A stretch of DNA of 64,000 nt from contig CAIPDV010000121.1 in the NCBI GenBank assembly GCA_903863935.1, positions 48,461 to 112,460 of the forward strand. The letters are read 5' to 3'. Positions 1 through 8,561 of the stretch are shown piece after piece; position 1 is the stretch's first letter, and the number at the start of each line of letters is the position of its first letter. Position numbers and translations under genes: made by a program. Source of the DNA: an uncultured Bacteroidota bacterium. GTDB taxonomy: Bacteria; Bacteroidota; Bacteroidia; JABEUT01. The notes under the pieces were generated by a model. The model did no database searches and had not been told where the DNA came from. It saw nothing but the letters and a program-made list of their open reading frames with translations.

Positions 1-22
1 GATTAATCAGTAATTCCTTCTC

Positions 23-147
23 AATTGCCGTCTGCTTTAGCTGACGGTAAAAAGCAACTGGAAACCCTTTGGCTTTAGCCTCAAATTTCAGGCTAAAGCC
101 AACATTATTTATATTATTTAGTCCGTCAGCTAAAGCAGACGGCAATT
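23..147. repeat. nested palindromic element (REP/BIME-like)
   Basis: Two hairpins lie one inside the other. The outer arms at 23-47 and 123-147 are a perfect 25-bp inverted repeat built on CCGTCTGCTTTAGCTGACGG, itself a short imperfect palindrome. The inner arms at 69-81 and 90-102 are a perfect 13-bp inverted repeat (TTGGCTTTAGCCT) with an 8-nt loop. The shared core GCTTTAGC suggests that all units are copies of one repeat. It ends 10 bp before the stop codon of the leftward permease gene, so it may act as its terminator. REP-like identity is inferred from architecture. Confidence 0.75.
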
Positions 148-157
148 AAACCCCACT

Positions 158-1555
158 TTAATTTCCTCCAAAAGCCCGTTGTATCTTTTTAAAGAAATTC
201 AGATATGCATCCCTATCAAAAATAGCGGAATCGACGGAGGCTTTATAGGTAAGGAAAATAGCGACAGGTATAAGTACAAACGATGAAAGCCAGGAACCGA
301 AAAATACGGTCATAGCCTCTTCCTTGGCCGATTTGAGGCCAATAATGGAAAGCACATAATAAATAACAAAAAACCCGGCGGCTACAACTACAGGCATTCC
401 AAGTCCACCGCGTTTAATGATAGCTCCCAATGGCGCACCAATAAAGAATAGTAGCAAACAGGCAAAAGGGAAAGTGAATTTACGTTCCCACTCCAGGTTG
501 CGCTGGATAACGCTTCCGTGCTCGCCGTCGAACTGGGTAGAGGTTTGCGAAATAGTCTCCTTGGCGTTACGGACTGTATTGGTTGCTGCATCTACAATAG
601 CCATCCTGCTTTGCACGGGTTGAAACTTCTGGGGCCGGAAAAATTTCCTCGGATAGTTTTTCACACTCATAAAACCATCTGCCAATTGTTTTCCAAACTC
701 GCTCTTACCTTTTTCCAGGCTTTTAGAAATGGAGTCGGCCGAATGGCTTAGCTGGCGCATGTTCATCATCTGGTAATCGCTCTTGAACAAGTCCTCTTTC
801 GTGCGGCTGAAACGGAAACTCGACAGATCAAAATAAACGGTCTGCGATTTAAAATGATTTTCGAGCATGGGATGGGAAATAGATGGCTGATTGTTTTCCA
901 TCATTTCCTCATAGGAGTTTCCATCATTCATTTCGAGTATCATATAACGCGAATCGGTGGACATACTTATTTTTCCTGACTTGGCTAATTCAGTTTTTAT
1001 ATTCCCGAGGTTAGCTGTGTGGTCGTAAATGAGAATATTATGCAGGGTTGTTTGGTCAGGGTCCTTTGCGCCTATGCGGATACTATAGCCGTTAATACCA
1101 TTATAAAACACATCAGGTTGCAGGTTTAAAGCAGGTTTGGTGTTTTGAATGTCCCATAAAAGTGAATTCATTTTGAGGTTCACGAGTGGAAGTCCATAAT
1201 TCGCAAAAAGAAAAGCTCCTATGGAAATTGCAAAAACAAGAATTCCCAAGGGGGCAATAATTTTAGGTAAGGATAAACCGGAGGACTTTAAAGCCACCAA
1301 CTCTGAATTTTCGGCCAGGTTGCCAAAGGTCATGATGGAGGCCAGCAAAATGGCCATAGGCAAAGCCAGCGGAATAAGATAGAGCGAAACCCAAAGCATG
1401 AACTTGGTAATTACAAACCAGCCAAGGCCTTTGCCCACAAGGTCGTCGATGTACTTCCAGAGGAACTGCATGAGCAGGATGAAAATGGCAATTACCAACG
1501 TAAGTGCCAAAGGCCCCACAAAAGACTTTATTATATAACGGAAAAGGACTTTCAT
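158..1555 (-). CDS. LptF/LptG family permease (YjgP/YjgQ)
   Basis: This 465-aa inner-membrane protein has the family layout: three hydrophobic segments at the N-terminus (about 12-32, 50-80, 98-120), a large periplasmic beta-rich region (about 125-350) and three C-terminal segments (about 360-380, 388-405, 420-440). The stretch FIGAPLGAIIKRGGLGMP before the fifth segment is typical of LptF/LptG, the membrane subunits of the ABC transporter that extracts lipopolysaccharide toward the outer membrane with LptB. The family is clear; which of the two paralogues it is cannot be decided here. The insert around residues 255-345 is rich in charged residues. It is transcribed away from the glycosyltransferase at 1689. 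Confidence 0.9.
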   Translation of the reverse strand: MKVLFRYIIKSFVGPLALTLVIAIFILLMQFLWKYIDDLVGKGLGWFVITKFMLWVSLYLIPLALPMAILLASIMTFGNLAENSELVALKSSGLSLPKIIAPLGILVFAISIGAFLFANYGLPLVNLKMNSLLWDIQNTKPALNLQPDVFYNGINGYSIRIGAKDPDQTTLHNILIYDHTANLGNIKTELAKSGKISMSTDSRYMILEMNDGNSYEEMMENNQPSISHPMLENHFKSQTVYFDLSSFRFSRTKEDLFKSDYQMMNMRQLSHSADSISKSLEKGKSEFGKQLADGFMSVKNYPRKFFRPQKFQPVQSRMAIVDAATNTVRNAKETISQTSTQFDGEHGSVIQRNLEWERKFTFPFACLLLFFIGAPLGAIIKRGGLGMPVVVAAGFFVIYYVLSIIGLKSAKEEAMTVFFGSWLSSFVLIPVAIFLTYKASVDSAIFDRDAYLNFFKKIQRAFGGN

Positions 1556-1666
1556 TTCAGTTGATAGAGCATGCAGTTAAAGGTTCAAAAGTATGAAACC
1601 AGCCTGTATAAACTTTACAATCTTTATGAACTTTACGAACTATTATGAACTTTTAACAGTATTTAT

Positions 1667-1674
1667 TACTTTTG
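1667..1674 (+). promoter_or_regulatory. Bacteroidota -7 box (TACTTTTG)
   Basis: Matches TAnnTTTG and ends 14 bp before the ATG at 1689. It supports the short start of the glycosyltransferase, because any longer reading frame would run through the promoter. No clear -33 TTG was found. Confidence 0.5.
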
Positions 1675-1688
1675 CCTCCACAATCCAC

Positions 1689-2450
1689 ATGATAAACAAT
1701 AAGAAATTAGTAATCGTTCTGCCGGCATATAATGCCGAGTTTACCCTCGAAAAGACCTATAACGAAATTCCATTCGACATAGTGGATGAGGTTGTGCTTG
1801 TGGATGATGCAAGTAAAGACAACACCATTGAGGAAGGTAAAAGGCTGGGCATAAAACACATTGTACGCCACGAGAAAAACCGTGGTTATGGAGGTAACCA
1901 AAAGACCTGTTATGATAAGGCACTTTCGCTTGGTGCTGACATCATTATCATGCTTCACCCCGATTATCAATACACCCCAAAGCTGATACACTCTATGGCT
2001 TATCTTATTGCAGATGAGGTATATCCCGTTGTTTTCGGATCAAGAATACTGGGCAAAGGTGCTTTGAATGGCGGAATGCCGATTTATAAATATATTTTCA
2101 ACCGTTGTTTAACGCTTTCGCAGAACATACTCATTGGCCAGAAGTTATCGGAATATCACACAGGCTACAGGGCCTATACTAAGGAGGTACTCGAAACGAT
2201 TCCTTATGAACTTTGTTCAGATGATTTTGTATTTGATAACCAAGTTATATCGCAAATATTTATGGCTGGTTTCGAAATCGCGGAGATAACCTGTCCTACT
2301 AAATATTTTCCGGAAGCGTCCTCCATCAACTTCAAACGTAGCATGAAATATGGCATGGGTGTTTTAGGCACTTCATTTGCCCATTTCTTCCACCGTATCG
2401 GGATGAATAATTCTCCTCTTTATAAGATGAGGAAGAAAAAGGAAAAGTAA
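1689..2450 (+). CDS. family 2 glycosyltransferase (DPM1/DPG-synthase-like)
   Basis: A 253-aa GT-A fold enzyme. LPAYNAE (11-17) and the nucleotide-binding VDDASKDNT (38-46) are the standard N-terminal motifs, and HPDYQYTP near residue 95 occupies the metal-binding position. It resembles dolichol-phosphate-mannose synthase-like enzymes but lacks C-terminal membrane helices, so a soluble or peripheral transferase of envelope sugars is likely; donor and acceptor cannot be read from the sequence. The frame is open 96 bp further upstream, but that extension is low-complexity and overlaps the TACTTTTG box, so the ATG at 1689 is preferred. The downstream membrane gene follows after 9 bp. Confidence 0.85.
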   Translation: MINNKKLVIVLPAYNAEFTLEKTYNEIPFDIVDEVVLVDDASKDNTIEEGKRLGIKHIVRHEKNRGYGGNQKTCYDKALSLGADIIIMLHPDYQYTPKLIHSMAYLIADEVYPVVFGSRILGKGALNGGMPIYKYIFNRCLTLSQNILIGQKLSEYHTGYRAYTKEVLETIPYELCSDDFVFDNQVISQIFMAGFEIAEITCPTKYFPEASSINFKRSMKYGMGVLGTSFAHFFHRIGMNNSPLYKMRKKKEK

Positions 2451-2459
2451 GGTCTTCTT

Positions 2460-2789
2460 ATGAATGACAAGTCAAAAAAACGGTTAAAGCGAATCCTTTG
2501 GCTTAATATTATTCCCGCAATTTGGTTTTCTAATTGGGTAGTTTATACCAGTACACCTGAAAAAACCCATGTAATGCGTTCAAGGCTTATTGGCTATGCC
2601 GTTTCTTTACCGCTAGGGTATATTGCATTGCTACTAATGGCTTTTCTACCTTCATTACTCATAGGTGTATTGATTAACGCCAATAACGGAAAAAGCCATT
2701 GGGATACGACTATTGGAGCAACTTATATTATGTGGCTTATTGTCGCTGCCGGCACCATAATTTCGGCGATTCAGGTTGTAGGGATATAA
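2460..2789 (+). CDS. small three-helix membrane protein, unknown
   Basis: I do not recognise this 109-aa protein. It has a basic N-terminus (MNDKSKKRLKR) and three hydrophobic segments at about 12-30, 42-68 and 85-108, so an inner-membrane location with a cytosolic N-terminus is expected. It begins 9 bp after the glycosyltransferase and is probably cotranscribed with it, perhaps as a membrane partner for that soluble enzyme; this is inference only. Confidence 0.65.
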   Translation: MNDKSKKRLKRILWLNIIPAIWFSNWVVYTSTPEKTHVMRSRLIGYAVSLPLGYIALLLMAFLPSLLIGVLINANNGKSHWDTTIGATYIMWLIVAAGTIISAIQVVGI

Positions 2790-2804
2790 CCCACAGCTTT
2801 TTCT

Positions 2805-2812
2805 TACCTTTG
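2805..2812 (+). promoter_or_regulatory. -7 box (TACCTTTG) of pruA
   Basis: Perfect TAnnTTTG, 42 bp before the ATG at 2855. A TTG lies at 2776-2778 but at 26 bp the spacing is longer than usual. Confidence 0.45.
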
Positions 2813-2854
2813 CAGCCCAAAATTATAGTCATTAATTTTTAATTATTCATTTAT

Positions 2855-4486
2855 ATGACCAACGCATTTTTTAAGGTTCCAACTGCTAAGAACGAACCCA
2901 TATTAGGTTATAAGCCCGGAAGCCCAGAAAAAGATATTCTGAAAAGCACCATCCAAAAAATGATGGGCGAAAAGAAAGATATTCCCATGCATATTGGAGG
3001 AAAGAAAATACGCACTAAAAAGACCGTTACTTTATCTCCACCGCATAACCACAAACATATTATTGGCCAATACCACAAAGGTGATGCAAGCCATGTTAAA
3101 ATGGCTATTGATGCCGCCATGAAAGCCAAGCACGATTGGGCCAACCTCCCATGGGAACAACGTGCTTCTGTATTTCTTCGTGCCGCCGATTTAATGGCTG
3201 GTCCATATAGAGCCGCAATGAATGCCGCTACTATGATTGGACAAAGCAAAAATGTATTTCAAGCGGAAATTGATTGTGTATGTGAACTGGCGGACTTCTA
3301 CCGTTACAATGTGCAATTCATGACCGAGATTTACCACCAACAACCGGAATCAGCACCGTTGATTTGGAATAGAACAGAACATCGTCCGCTGGAAGGATTT
3401 GTATTTGCGCTTACGCCGTTTAATTTTACCTCCATTGCCGGTAACTTGCCAGCTGCTCCGGCACTCATGGGCAATACAGTAGTTTGGAAACCATCCCACG
3501 CACAGATATATTCGGCAAGTCTCATCATGGAAATATATGAAAAAGCGGGATTGCCACCCGGAGTTATCAATTTGATATTTACTTCAGGACCTGAAGCCGG
3601 AGAAGTTATTTTTAATCACCGTGATTTTGGCGGAATCCACTTTACAGGCTCTACAGACGTGTTTAACGGAATCTGGAAAACCATCGGAGATAATGTTTCT
3701 AAATACAAATCTTATCCAAGATTGGTTGGAGAAACAGGTGGAAAAGATTTTGTGGTAGCACATCCATCTTCAGATCCGAAAGCGGTTGCGACAGCCCTTT
3801 CCAGAGGTGCGTTTGAATACCAGGGACAGAAATGCTCGGCTGCTTCACGCGCTTATATTCCTCAATCAATGTGGAAAGAAGTGAAACAATTATTGCAGGA
3901 AGATATTGAATCTTTTAAAATGGGTGATGTGGATGATTTCAGTAATTTCATCAATGCAGTTATTGATGAAAAATCATTCGATAAAATTGCGGCTTACATC
4001 AATGGAGCGAAGAAAGATAAAAACGCACAAGTTATTATTGGCGGTAAGTGCGATAAATCAAAAGGATACTTCATTCAACCAACCGTTATACAAGCCCTCA
4101 AGCCCGATTACAAAACCATGTGCGAGGAGATTTTTGGGCCGGTGCTGAGCATCTATGTTTACGATGATAATAAGTTTGAAGAGATATTGGATATTGTAGA
4201 TAAAACTTCCTCTTATGCTCTTACAGGAGCGGTTTTTGCAAACGACAGACAAGCCGTGCAATTGGCAACGACTAAACTCACACATGCTGCGGGTAATTTC
4301 TATATCAACGATAAACCAACCGGTGCAGTAGTAGGACAACAACCATTCGGCGGAGCCCGTAAATCGGGTACGAATGATAAAGCAGGTTCAATGTTTAACT
4401 TAATCAGATGGACCTCACAAAGAACCATCAAGGAAAACTTTGTACCACCGACTGATTATAGGTATCCGTTTATGGAGGAGAAGTAA
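2855..4486 (+). CDS. pruA: delta-1-pyrroline-5-carboxylate dehydrogenase
   Basis: A 543-aa aldehyde dehydrogenase of the ALDH4 type, which oxidises L-glutamate gamma-semialdehyde (from P5C) to glutamate with NAD+, the second step of proline catabolism. The catalytic cysteine is C327 in GQKCSAAS and the general base E293 in VGETGGKD; the NAD-binding region includes FTGSTDVF. Length and the N-terminal extension match monofunctional eukaryote/Bacteroidota-type P5CDH rather than the PutA fusion. No proline dehydrogenase is adjacent, so the first step must be encoded elsewhere. Confidence 0.95.
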   Translation: MTNAFFKVPTAKNEPILGYKPGSPEKDILKSTIQKMMGEKKDIPMHIGGKKIRTKKTVTLSPPHNHKHIIGQYHKGDASHVKMAIDAAMKAKHDWANLPWEQRASVFLRAADLMAGPYRAAMNAATMIGQSKNVFQAEIDCVCELADFYRYNVQFMTEIYHQQPESAPLIWNRTEHRPLEGFVFALTPFNFTSIAGNLPAAPALMGNTVVWKPSHAQIYSASLIMEIYEKAGLPPGVINLIFTSGPEAGEVIFNHRDFGGIHFTGSTDVFNGIWKTIGDNVSKYKSYPRLVGETGGKDFVVAHPSSDPKAVATALSRGAFEYQGQKCSAASRAYIPQSMWKEVKQLLQEDIESFKMGDVDDFSNFINAVIDEKSFDKIAAYINGAKKDKNAQVIIGGKCDKSKGYFIQPTVIQALKPDYKTMCEEIFGPVLSIYVYDDNKFEEILDIVDKTSSYALTGAVFANDRQAVQLATTKLTHAAGNFYINDKPTGAVVGQQPFGGARKSGTNDKAGSMFNLIRWTSQRTIKENFVPPTDYRYPFMEEK

Positions 4487-4491
4487 GAACG

Positions 4492-4915
4492 AGCTAAGAG
4501 CTAAGAACTAAGAGCTAAGAGTATGGAATATCCTTTAAGGGAAAAGAGCTACAAATTTGCTTTGAGGATTATTAAACTCTATAAGTTTCTAGTTGCTGAG
4601 AATAAAGAATTTGTCTTAAGTAGACAGGTATTAAGAAGTGGAACTGCAATCGGTGCCTTAATAAGTGAGGCCAAGTTTGGCCAAAGCACAGCAGACTTTA
4701 TTTCGAAAATGAATATTGCCCTAAAAGAGGCTAATGAAACAGATTATTGGCTCTCACTTTTAAGGGATTCCGATTATATAGATGAGAAACAATATAAGAG
4801 TCTTCACAAAGACATTAACGAATTAATTTCAATGCTTGTTTCAACTGTAAAAACCTTAAAAAGCAAGAAATAACTTGTCTTTTCACTCTTAGCTCTTAAT
4901 TCTTACCTCTTAGCT
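4492..4915. repeat. 31-bp heptameric inverted repeats bracketing one gene
   Basis: The left arm (4492-4522) is four 7-bp units, AGCTAAG AGCTAAG AACTAAG AGCTAAG, plus AGT, and touches the start codon at 4523. The right arm (4885-4915) is its reverse complement with 29 of 31 positions identical. The 424-bp unit contains nothing but the four-helix-bundle gene. The right end supplies the TAA stop of the leftward SIS-domain gene. This looks like an inserted unit; no target-site duplication is obvious. Confidence 0.85.
4523..4873 (+). CDS. four-helix-bundle protein, 23S rRNA IVP family
   Basis: This 116-aa all-helical protein matches the family first found as the intervening-sequence protein of split 23S rRNA genes: an N-terminal SYKFALRIIKLYKFL helix, LSRQVLRSGTAIGALISEA in the second helix, and FISKMNIALKEANETDYWL in the third. 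Family members form pentameric four-helix bundles of unknown function and are often encoded in small scattered units in Bacteroidota. Here the gene sits alone inside a 31-bp inverted heptamer repeat, not in an rRNA gene. It has no detectable promoter of its own apart from the repeat. The family is well supported, the function unknown. Confidence 0.88.
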   Translation: MEYPLREKSYKFALRIIKLYKFLVAENKEFVLSRQVLRSGTAIGALISEAKFGQSTADFISKMNIALKEANETDYWLSLLRDSDYIDEKQYKSLHKDINELISMLVSTVKTLKSKK

Positions 4916-5439
4916 TAGAGGTGCATGTCGTCTAGAATGATATGAAGAAGCATCGAGTGAAAATTCTCTACCACTCCGAAACTCTTAACGGGGATAATAA
5001 TATTGGCATCGCCTAATTTGCCGAGAGAATTTTCTTTATTGAAACCGCTCAGGGTAATAATCTTCCCTCCTATTTCTTTAGCCTTGCGGGTAGCATTCAA
5101 AATGTTTTTTGACTCGCCGGAACTGCTGATAGCGACTAATAAATCACCAGGCAAAAACTGCGCAATAATCCATTCTTCCATAGCGCGTTCCCAACCGTAA
5201 TCGTTGGCATAGCAGGTTATCATAGCAGCATCGGTAAACGACATGGTATGCCTCCGAGCCATCTTCATATAATCTTCCATCATGTGCGAACAGATGGAGT
5301 TGGAACCTCCGTTGCCAATAAAGAAAATACGTTGGTGAGCATTTAAAAGCTCTGCTGCTTTAGCAGAAGCACTTTTTACTTCCTCCGATGCGAAATACGT
5401 TGCAAAATCAGTTTGATATTGTGACCAGTGTTTAGACAT
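4915..5439 (-). CDS. SIS-domain sugar-phosphate isomerase (GmhA-like)
   Basis: A 174-aa single SIS domain. IGNGGSNSICSHMMEDYMK (41-59) and LVAISSSGESKNIL (about 99-112) are the phosphosugar-binding loops typical of sedoheptulose-7-phosphate isomerase, which starts ADP-heptose synthesis for LPS. A gmhB phosphatase is encoded separately at 21600. It is slightly shorter than typical GmhA (about 190 aa), and its stop codon is supplied by the end of the flanking heptamer repeat, so the C-terminus may have been changed by that insertion. The upstream gene ends 10 bp before its ATG, suggesting a two-gene operon. Another SIS isomerase activity is possible. Confidence 0.75.
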   Translation of the reverse strand: MSKHWSQYQTDFATYFASEEVKSASAKAAELLNAHQRIFFIGNGGSNSICSHMMEDYMKMARRHTMSFTDAAMITCYANDYGWERAMEEWIIAQFLPGDLLVAISSSGESKNILNATRKAKEIGGKIITLSGFNKENSLGKLGDANIIIPVKSFGVVENFHSMLLHIILDDMHL

Positions 5440-5449
5440 ATTCTAGGTT

Positions 5450-5758
5450 TTAAATTGGGTGCAAATATACGTATATATCCTTTTTAGCAATATAATCTTG
5501 GTTTAACTTTTCTTTTTGCTTTTCAAAATCGTCTTTTAGATTAGCAATACTTTGCTTTATCTCTTTTAATTCGATATTCTTTCTTAATAATGTACTGTCA
5601 ACATCAATAATGTCTTTATATTGGCTTTTGAAACTTTCTAAATCCTTTTCATTCTGAGAAACTTCTCCTTTTAGATCCCATATTCTTTGAGTTCTTGTAT
5701 AAATAATAACACATAACACAGCTACCAAAGCTCCTAAAATGATAATTGTTTCTGTCAT
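5450..5758 (-). CDS. membrane-anchored coiled-coil protein, possibly truncated
   Basis: A 102-aa protein with one N-terminal transmembrane helix (about 5-22, IIILGALVAVLCVIIY) followed by a charged coiled coil (25-95). The segment YKDIIDVDSTLLRKNIELKEI resembles the N-terminal coiled-coil part of DUF4041/T5orf172-type proteins, which normally continue into a longer globular domain that is absent here. It could therefore be a 5' remnant of such a gene, or an unrelated small coiled-coil protein. It lies upstream of the SIS gene in the same direction and divergent from mutS. Confidence 0.5.
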   Translation of the reverse strand: MTETIIILGALVAVLCVIIYTRTQRIWDLKGEVSQNEKDLESFKSQYKDIIDVDSTLLRKNIELKEIKQSIANLKDDFEKQKEKLNQDYIAKKDIYVYLHPI

Positions 5759-5851
5759 TGCTTCTAAAATTTAATATTTGCTTTCTCAATACAAAAAGTA
5801 GTAAGAACAAATATAATTGTTTCTCCCAACTATTCGTATTTTCGCCTCTCG

Positions 5852-8467
5852 ATGATTAAAGAACCCACACCGGTTTGGGATACTCCCCTTATGAAGCAGT
5901 ACCAGGGCATTAAAGCCAAGTACCCTGATGCTATTTTGCTGTTCCGTATAGGCGATTTTTACGAGACTTTCGGCGAGGATGCCAAACAGGTTGCCAATAT
6001 TCTGGGTATCGTGCTCACCAAAAAATCTATTGGCAATAATGCCACCACCGAACTGGCGGGCTTTCCTTACCACTCTATGGATAGTTACTTGCCTAAACTG
6101 GTCCGTGCGGGGCATCGGGTTGCTATCTGCGACCAGTTGGAGGATCCCAAGGTTGCCAAGAAATTAGTCAAGCGCGGAATTACCGAACTGGTAACTCCCG
6201 GCGTTTCCTATAACGATAAAATATTACAACATAACGCCAACAACTTTTTAGCCGGAGTGTATTGGCAAGGCAAATTGGCGGGAGTAGCTTTTCTGGATGT
6301 TTCTACAGGTGAGTTTTTAGTCGCGCAAGGTGATAGGGATTATATTGAAAAACTGTTGCAAAGCTTTCAACCCACAGAGGTCTTATATCCCAAAGACCGT
6401 AAAAAAGAATACGAAGAAATTTGGGGTGATAAGTATTATAGCTATGCCCTTGACGGATGGATATTCACGGAAGATTATGCAACTGAACTTTTACTGAAAC
6501 GCTTCGATACCCTCTCGCTGAAAGGCTTTGGTATAGAGGGAATGAAAGAAGCGGTAATTGCCGCAGGAGCGGTATTAAAATATTTGGCAGATACCCAGCA
6601 TGACAAGGTTGCCCACATCAATAAAATAGCCCGGATTGAGCGCGACCATTTTGTTTGGCTGGATGAATTTACCATACGAAATTTAGAGTTAGTGCAAACC
6701 ATTCACGAAAAGGGCAAATCACTTTTGGAAGTGATGGACAAGACCTGCTCGCCTATGGGGGCAAGGCTTTTGAGGAGGTGGATAACTTTTCCGTTGAAAG
6801 ATAAAGTACTGGTGGATGAACGCTTGGGCATGGTAGATTTTTTCCTGAACCACGAGGAGTTTATGGAGAAAGTCACTCAGCAATTAAAATCTATCGGCGA
6901 TTTGGAGCGCATCATTTCAAGGGTGGCTGTGGGTAAAATAGCACCTCGGGAAGTAGTGCAATTAAAAAATGCTTTGCATGCTATTGAGATTTTACAAAAA
7001 GAATCTGCGGCAACAAACGAAGCACATTTTAAAAAAATATCAGAGCAGTTTAATCCTTGCAAAACCATATCGGAAAGGATAGCAAAAGAAATTGTGGCGG
7101 AGCCTCCTGCGCTTGTCAATAAGGGAAATGTGATAAGCAGCGGAGTAAATGCAGAATTGGATGAGTTGCGCAAAATTGCTTTTTCAGGCAAAGATTATTT
7201 AGTTCAGATTCAACAACGGGAAATTGAGCGCACAGGCATACCATCTTTGAAAGTTGGATTTAACAATGTGTTTGGGTATTTTTTAGAAGTAACCAATACA
7301 CATAAAGATAAAGTCCCGCAGGAATGGATACGCAAGCAAACCCTTTCTAATTGCGAACGATACGTTACTGAAGAGCTTAAACAATACGAAGAAAAAATAT
7401 TAGGAGCCGAAGAAAAGATATTGGTGCTGGAAGAAACGCTTTTTAATAATTTGGTGCTTTCATTGGCAGATTACGTAGCACCTATCCAACTGAATGCCGC
7501 TCTCTGCGCCCGTTTGGATTGCCTTTTATCTTTTGCAAAAATTGCGAAGGAATATAATTATGTCCGTCCGCATATTAACGAAGGTAAAAAAATTGATATT
7601 AAAAACGGAAGGCATCCTGTAATTGAACAACAGTTGCCTATTGGGGAAGCATATGTTGCGAATGATATTTTTCTGGATGACGAAACGCAACAAATTATTG
7701 TTGTCACCGGACCGAACATGTCAGGTAAATCAGCCTTACTTAGACAAGTTGCCTTGATTGTTATAATGGCCCAGATGGGAAGTTTCGTTCCTGCTCAAAA
7801 TGCGGAGATTGGAATAGTGGATAAAGTATTTACAAGGGTTGGCGCATCCGATAACATTTCTTCGGGCGAATCAACCTTTATGGTTGAGATGAATGAAACC
7901 GCCAGCATCCTAAATAATATTTCGGAACGCAGTTTAATACTACTGGATGAAATAGGCCGCGGTACAAGTACATACGATGGTATCTCAATTGCATGGGCCA
8001 TTGCTGAATATATTCATGAACACCCCGAAGCAAAAGCTAAAACATTATTTGCTACCCACTATCACGAGTTGAACGAAATGGAAAGTCAGTATAAGCGGAT
8101 AAAGAATTTTAATGTATCAGTAAAAGAAGTAAAGAATAAAGTCATTTTTCTGCGCAAACTAACGCCCGGTGGCAGCGAACACAGCTTTGGTATTCATGTT
8201 GCAAGAATGGCGGGAATGCCTGTAAAAGTGGTACAACGAGCAAATGAAGTATTAGGCCAATTGGAAAACTCGCACAGTCCTGCATTAAATGCAAAAGCAA
8301 TTAAACCTGCCGAAAAAGAAGATAACCTGCAATTAAGTTTCTTTCAATTGAATGACCCCGTGTTGGAACAAATTAAAGAGGATATTCAAAACATCGACAT
8401 TGATAACCTAAGCCCTATTGAGGCTTTAGTGAAATTAAATCAGATAAAGAAACATTTGGGGAGTTAA
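5852..8467 (+). CDS. mutS: DNA mismatch repair protein MutS
   Basis: An 871-aa MutS of normal length. The mismatch-reading F-x-E motif is F36-Y-E38 in GDFYETFG. The clamp and lever domains span about 270-570, and the C-terminal ABC ATPase has Walker A GPNMSGKS at about 620-627, Walker [13 protein letters not shown] near 700 and the ATHYHEL switch near 733. It recognises mispairs and recruits MutL. It is a single-gene unit with the TATTTTCG sequence just upstream as a weak -7 box, and it ends against a heptamer hairpin shared with the convergent TPR gene. Confidence 0.97.
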   Translation: MIKEPTPVWDTPLMKQYQGIKAKYPDAILLFRIGDFYETFGEDAKQVANILGIVLTKKSIGNNATTELAGFPYHSMDSYLPKLVRAGHRVAICDQLEDPKVAKKLVKRGITELVTPGVSYNDKILQHNANNFLAGVYWQGKLAGVAFLDVSTGEFLVAQGDRDYIEKLLQSFQPTEVLYPKDRKKEYEEIWGDKYYSYALDGWIFTEDYATELLLKRFDTLSLKGFGIEGMKEAVIAAGAVLKYLADTQHDKVAHINKIARIERDHFVWLDEFTIRNLELVQTIHEKGKSLLEVMDKTCSPMGARLLRRWITFPLKDKVLVDERLGMVDFFLNHEEFMEKVTQQLKSIGDLERIISRVAVGKIAPREVVQLKNALHAIEILQKESAATNEAHFKKISEQFNPCKTISERIAKEIVAEPPALVNKGNVISSGVNAELDELRKIAFSGKDYLVQIQQREIERTGIPSLKVGFNNVFGYFLEVTNTHKDKVPQEWIRKQTLSNCERYVTEELKQYEEKILGAEEKILVLEETLFNNLVLSLADYVAPIQLNAALCARLDCLLSFAKIAKEYNYVRPHINEGKKIDIKNGRHPVIEQQLPIGEAYVANDIFLDDETQQIIVVTGPNMSGKSALLRQVALIVIMAQMGSFVPAQNAEIGIVDKVFTRVGASDNISSGESTFMVEMNETASILNNISERSLILLDEIGRGTSTYDGISIAWAIAEYIHEHPEAKAKTLFATHYHELNEMESQYKRIKNFNVSVKEVKNKVIFLRKLTPGGSEHSFGIHVARMAGMPVKVVQRANEVLGQLENSHSPALNAKAIKPAEKEDNLQLSFFQLNDPVLEQIKEDIQNIDIDNLSPIEALVKLNQIKKHLGS

Positions 8468-8469
8468 CG

Positions 8470-8561
8470 ATGAACTATGAAGTATGAACTATGAACGAAA
8501 TAATAACTATTGGTCATCGTTCATAGTTCATAGTTCATAGTTCATAGTTCATACTTCATAG
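8470..8561. repeat. heptamer hairpin between convergent genes
   Basis: Four direct 7-bp units on the left (8470-8497: ATGAACT, ATGAAGT, ATGAACT, ATGAACG) face six reverse-complement units on the right (8520-8561: TTCATAG five times and TTCATAC). The arms can pair over about 28 bp with a loop of about 22 nt. It fills the whole gap between the stop codons of mutS and the leftward TPR gene and may serve both as terminator. The heptamer differs from the one at 4492, but the design is the same. Confidence 0.85.

Noticed and set aside
158..1555. Several open frames opposite the permease and other long genes (for example 10138-11076, 44638-45788 and 51646-52098)
   Set aside because: They are antisense shadows of well-supported genes, without domains or start signals.
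1593..1688. Longer N-terminus of the glycosyltransferase
   Set aside because: The extension is low-complexity and runs through a perfect -7 box; the GT2 fold begins only at 1689.
8470..8561. CRISPR-like short repeat array
   Set aside because: The 7-bp units abut without spacers, and no cas gene is present.
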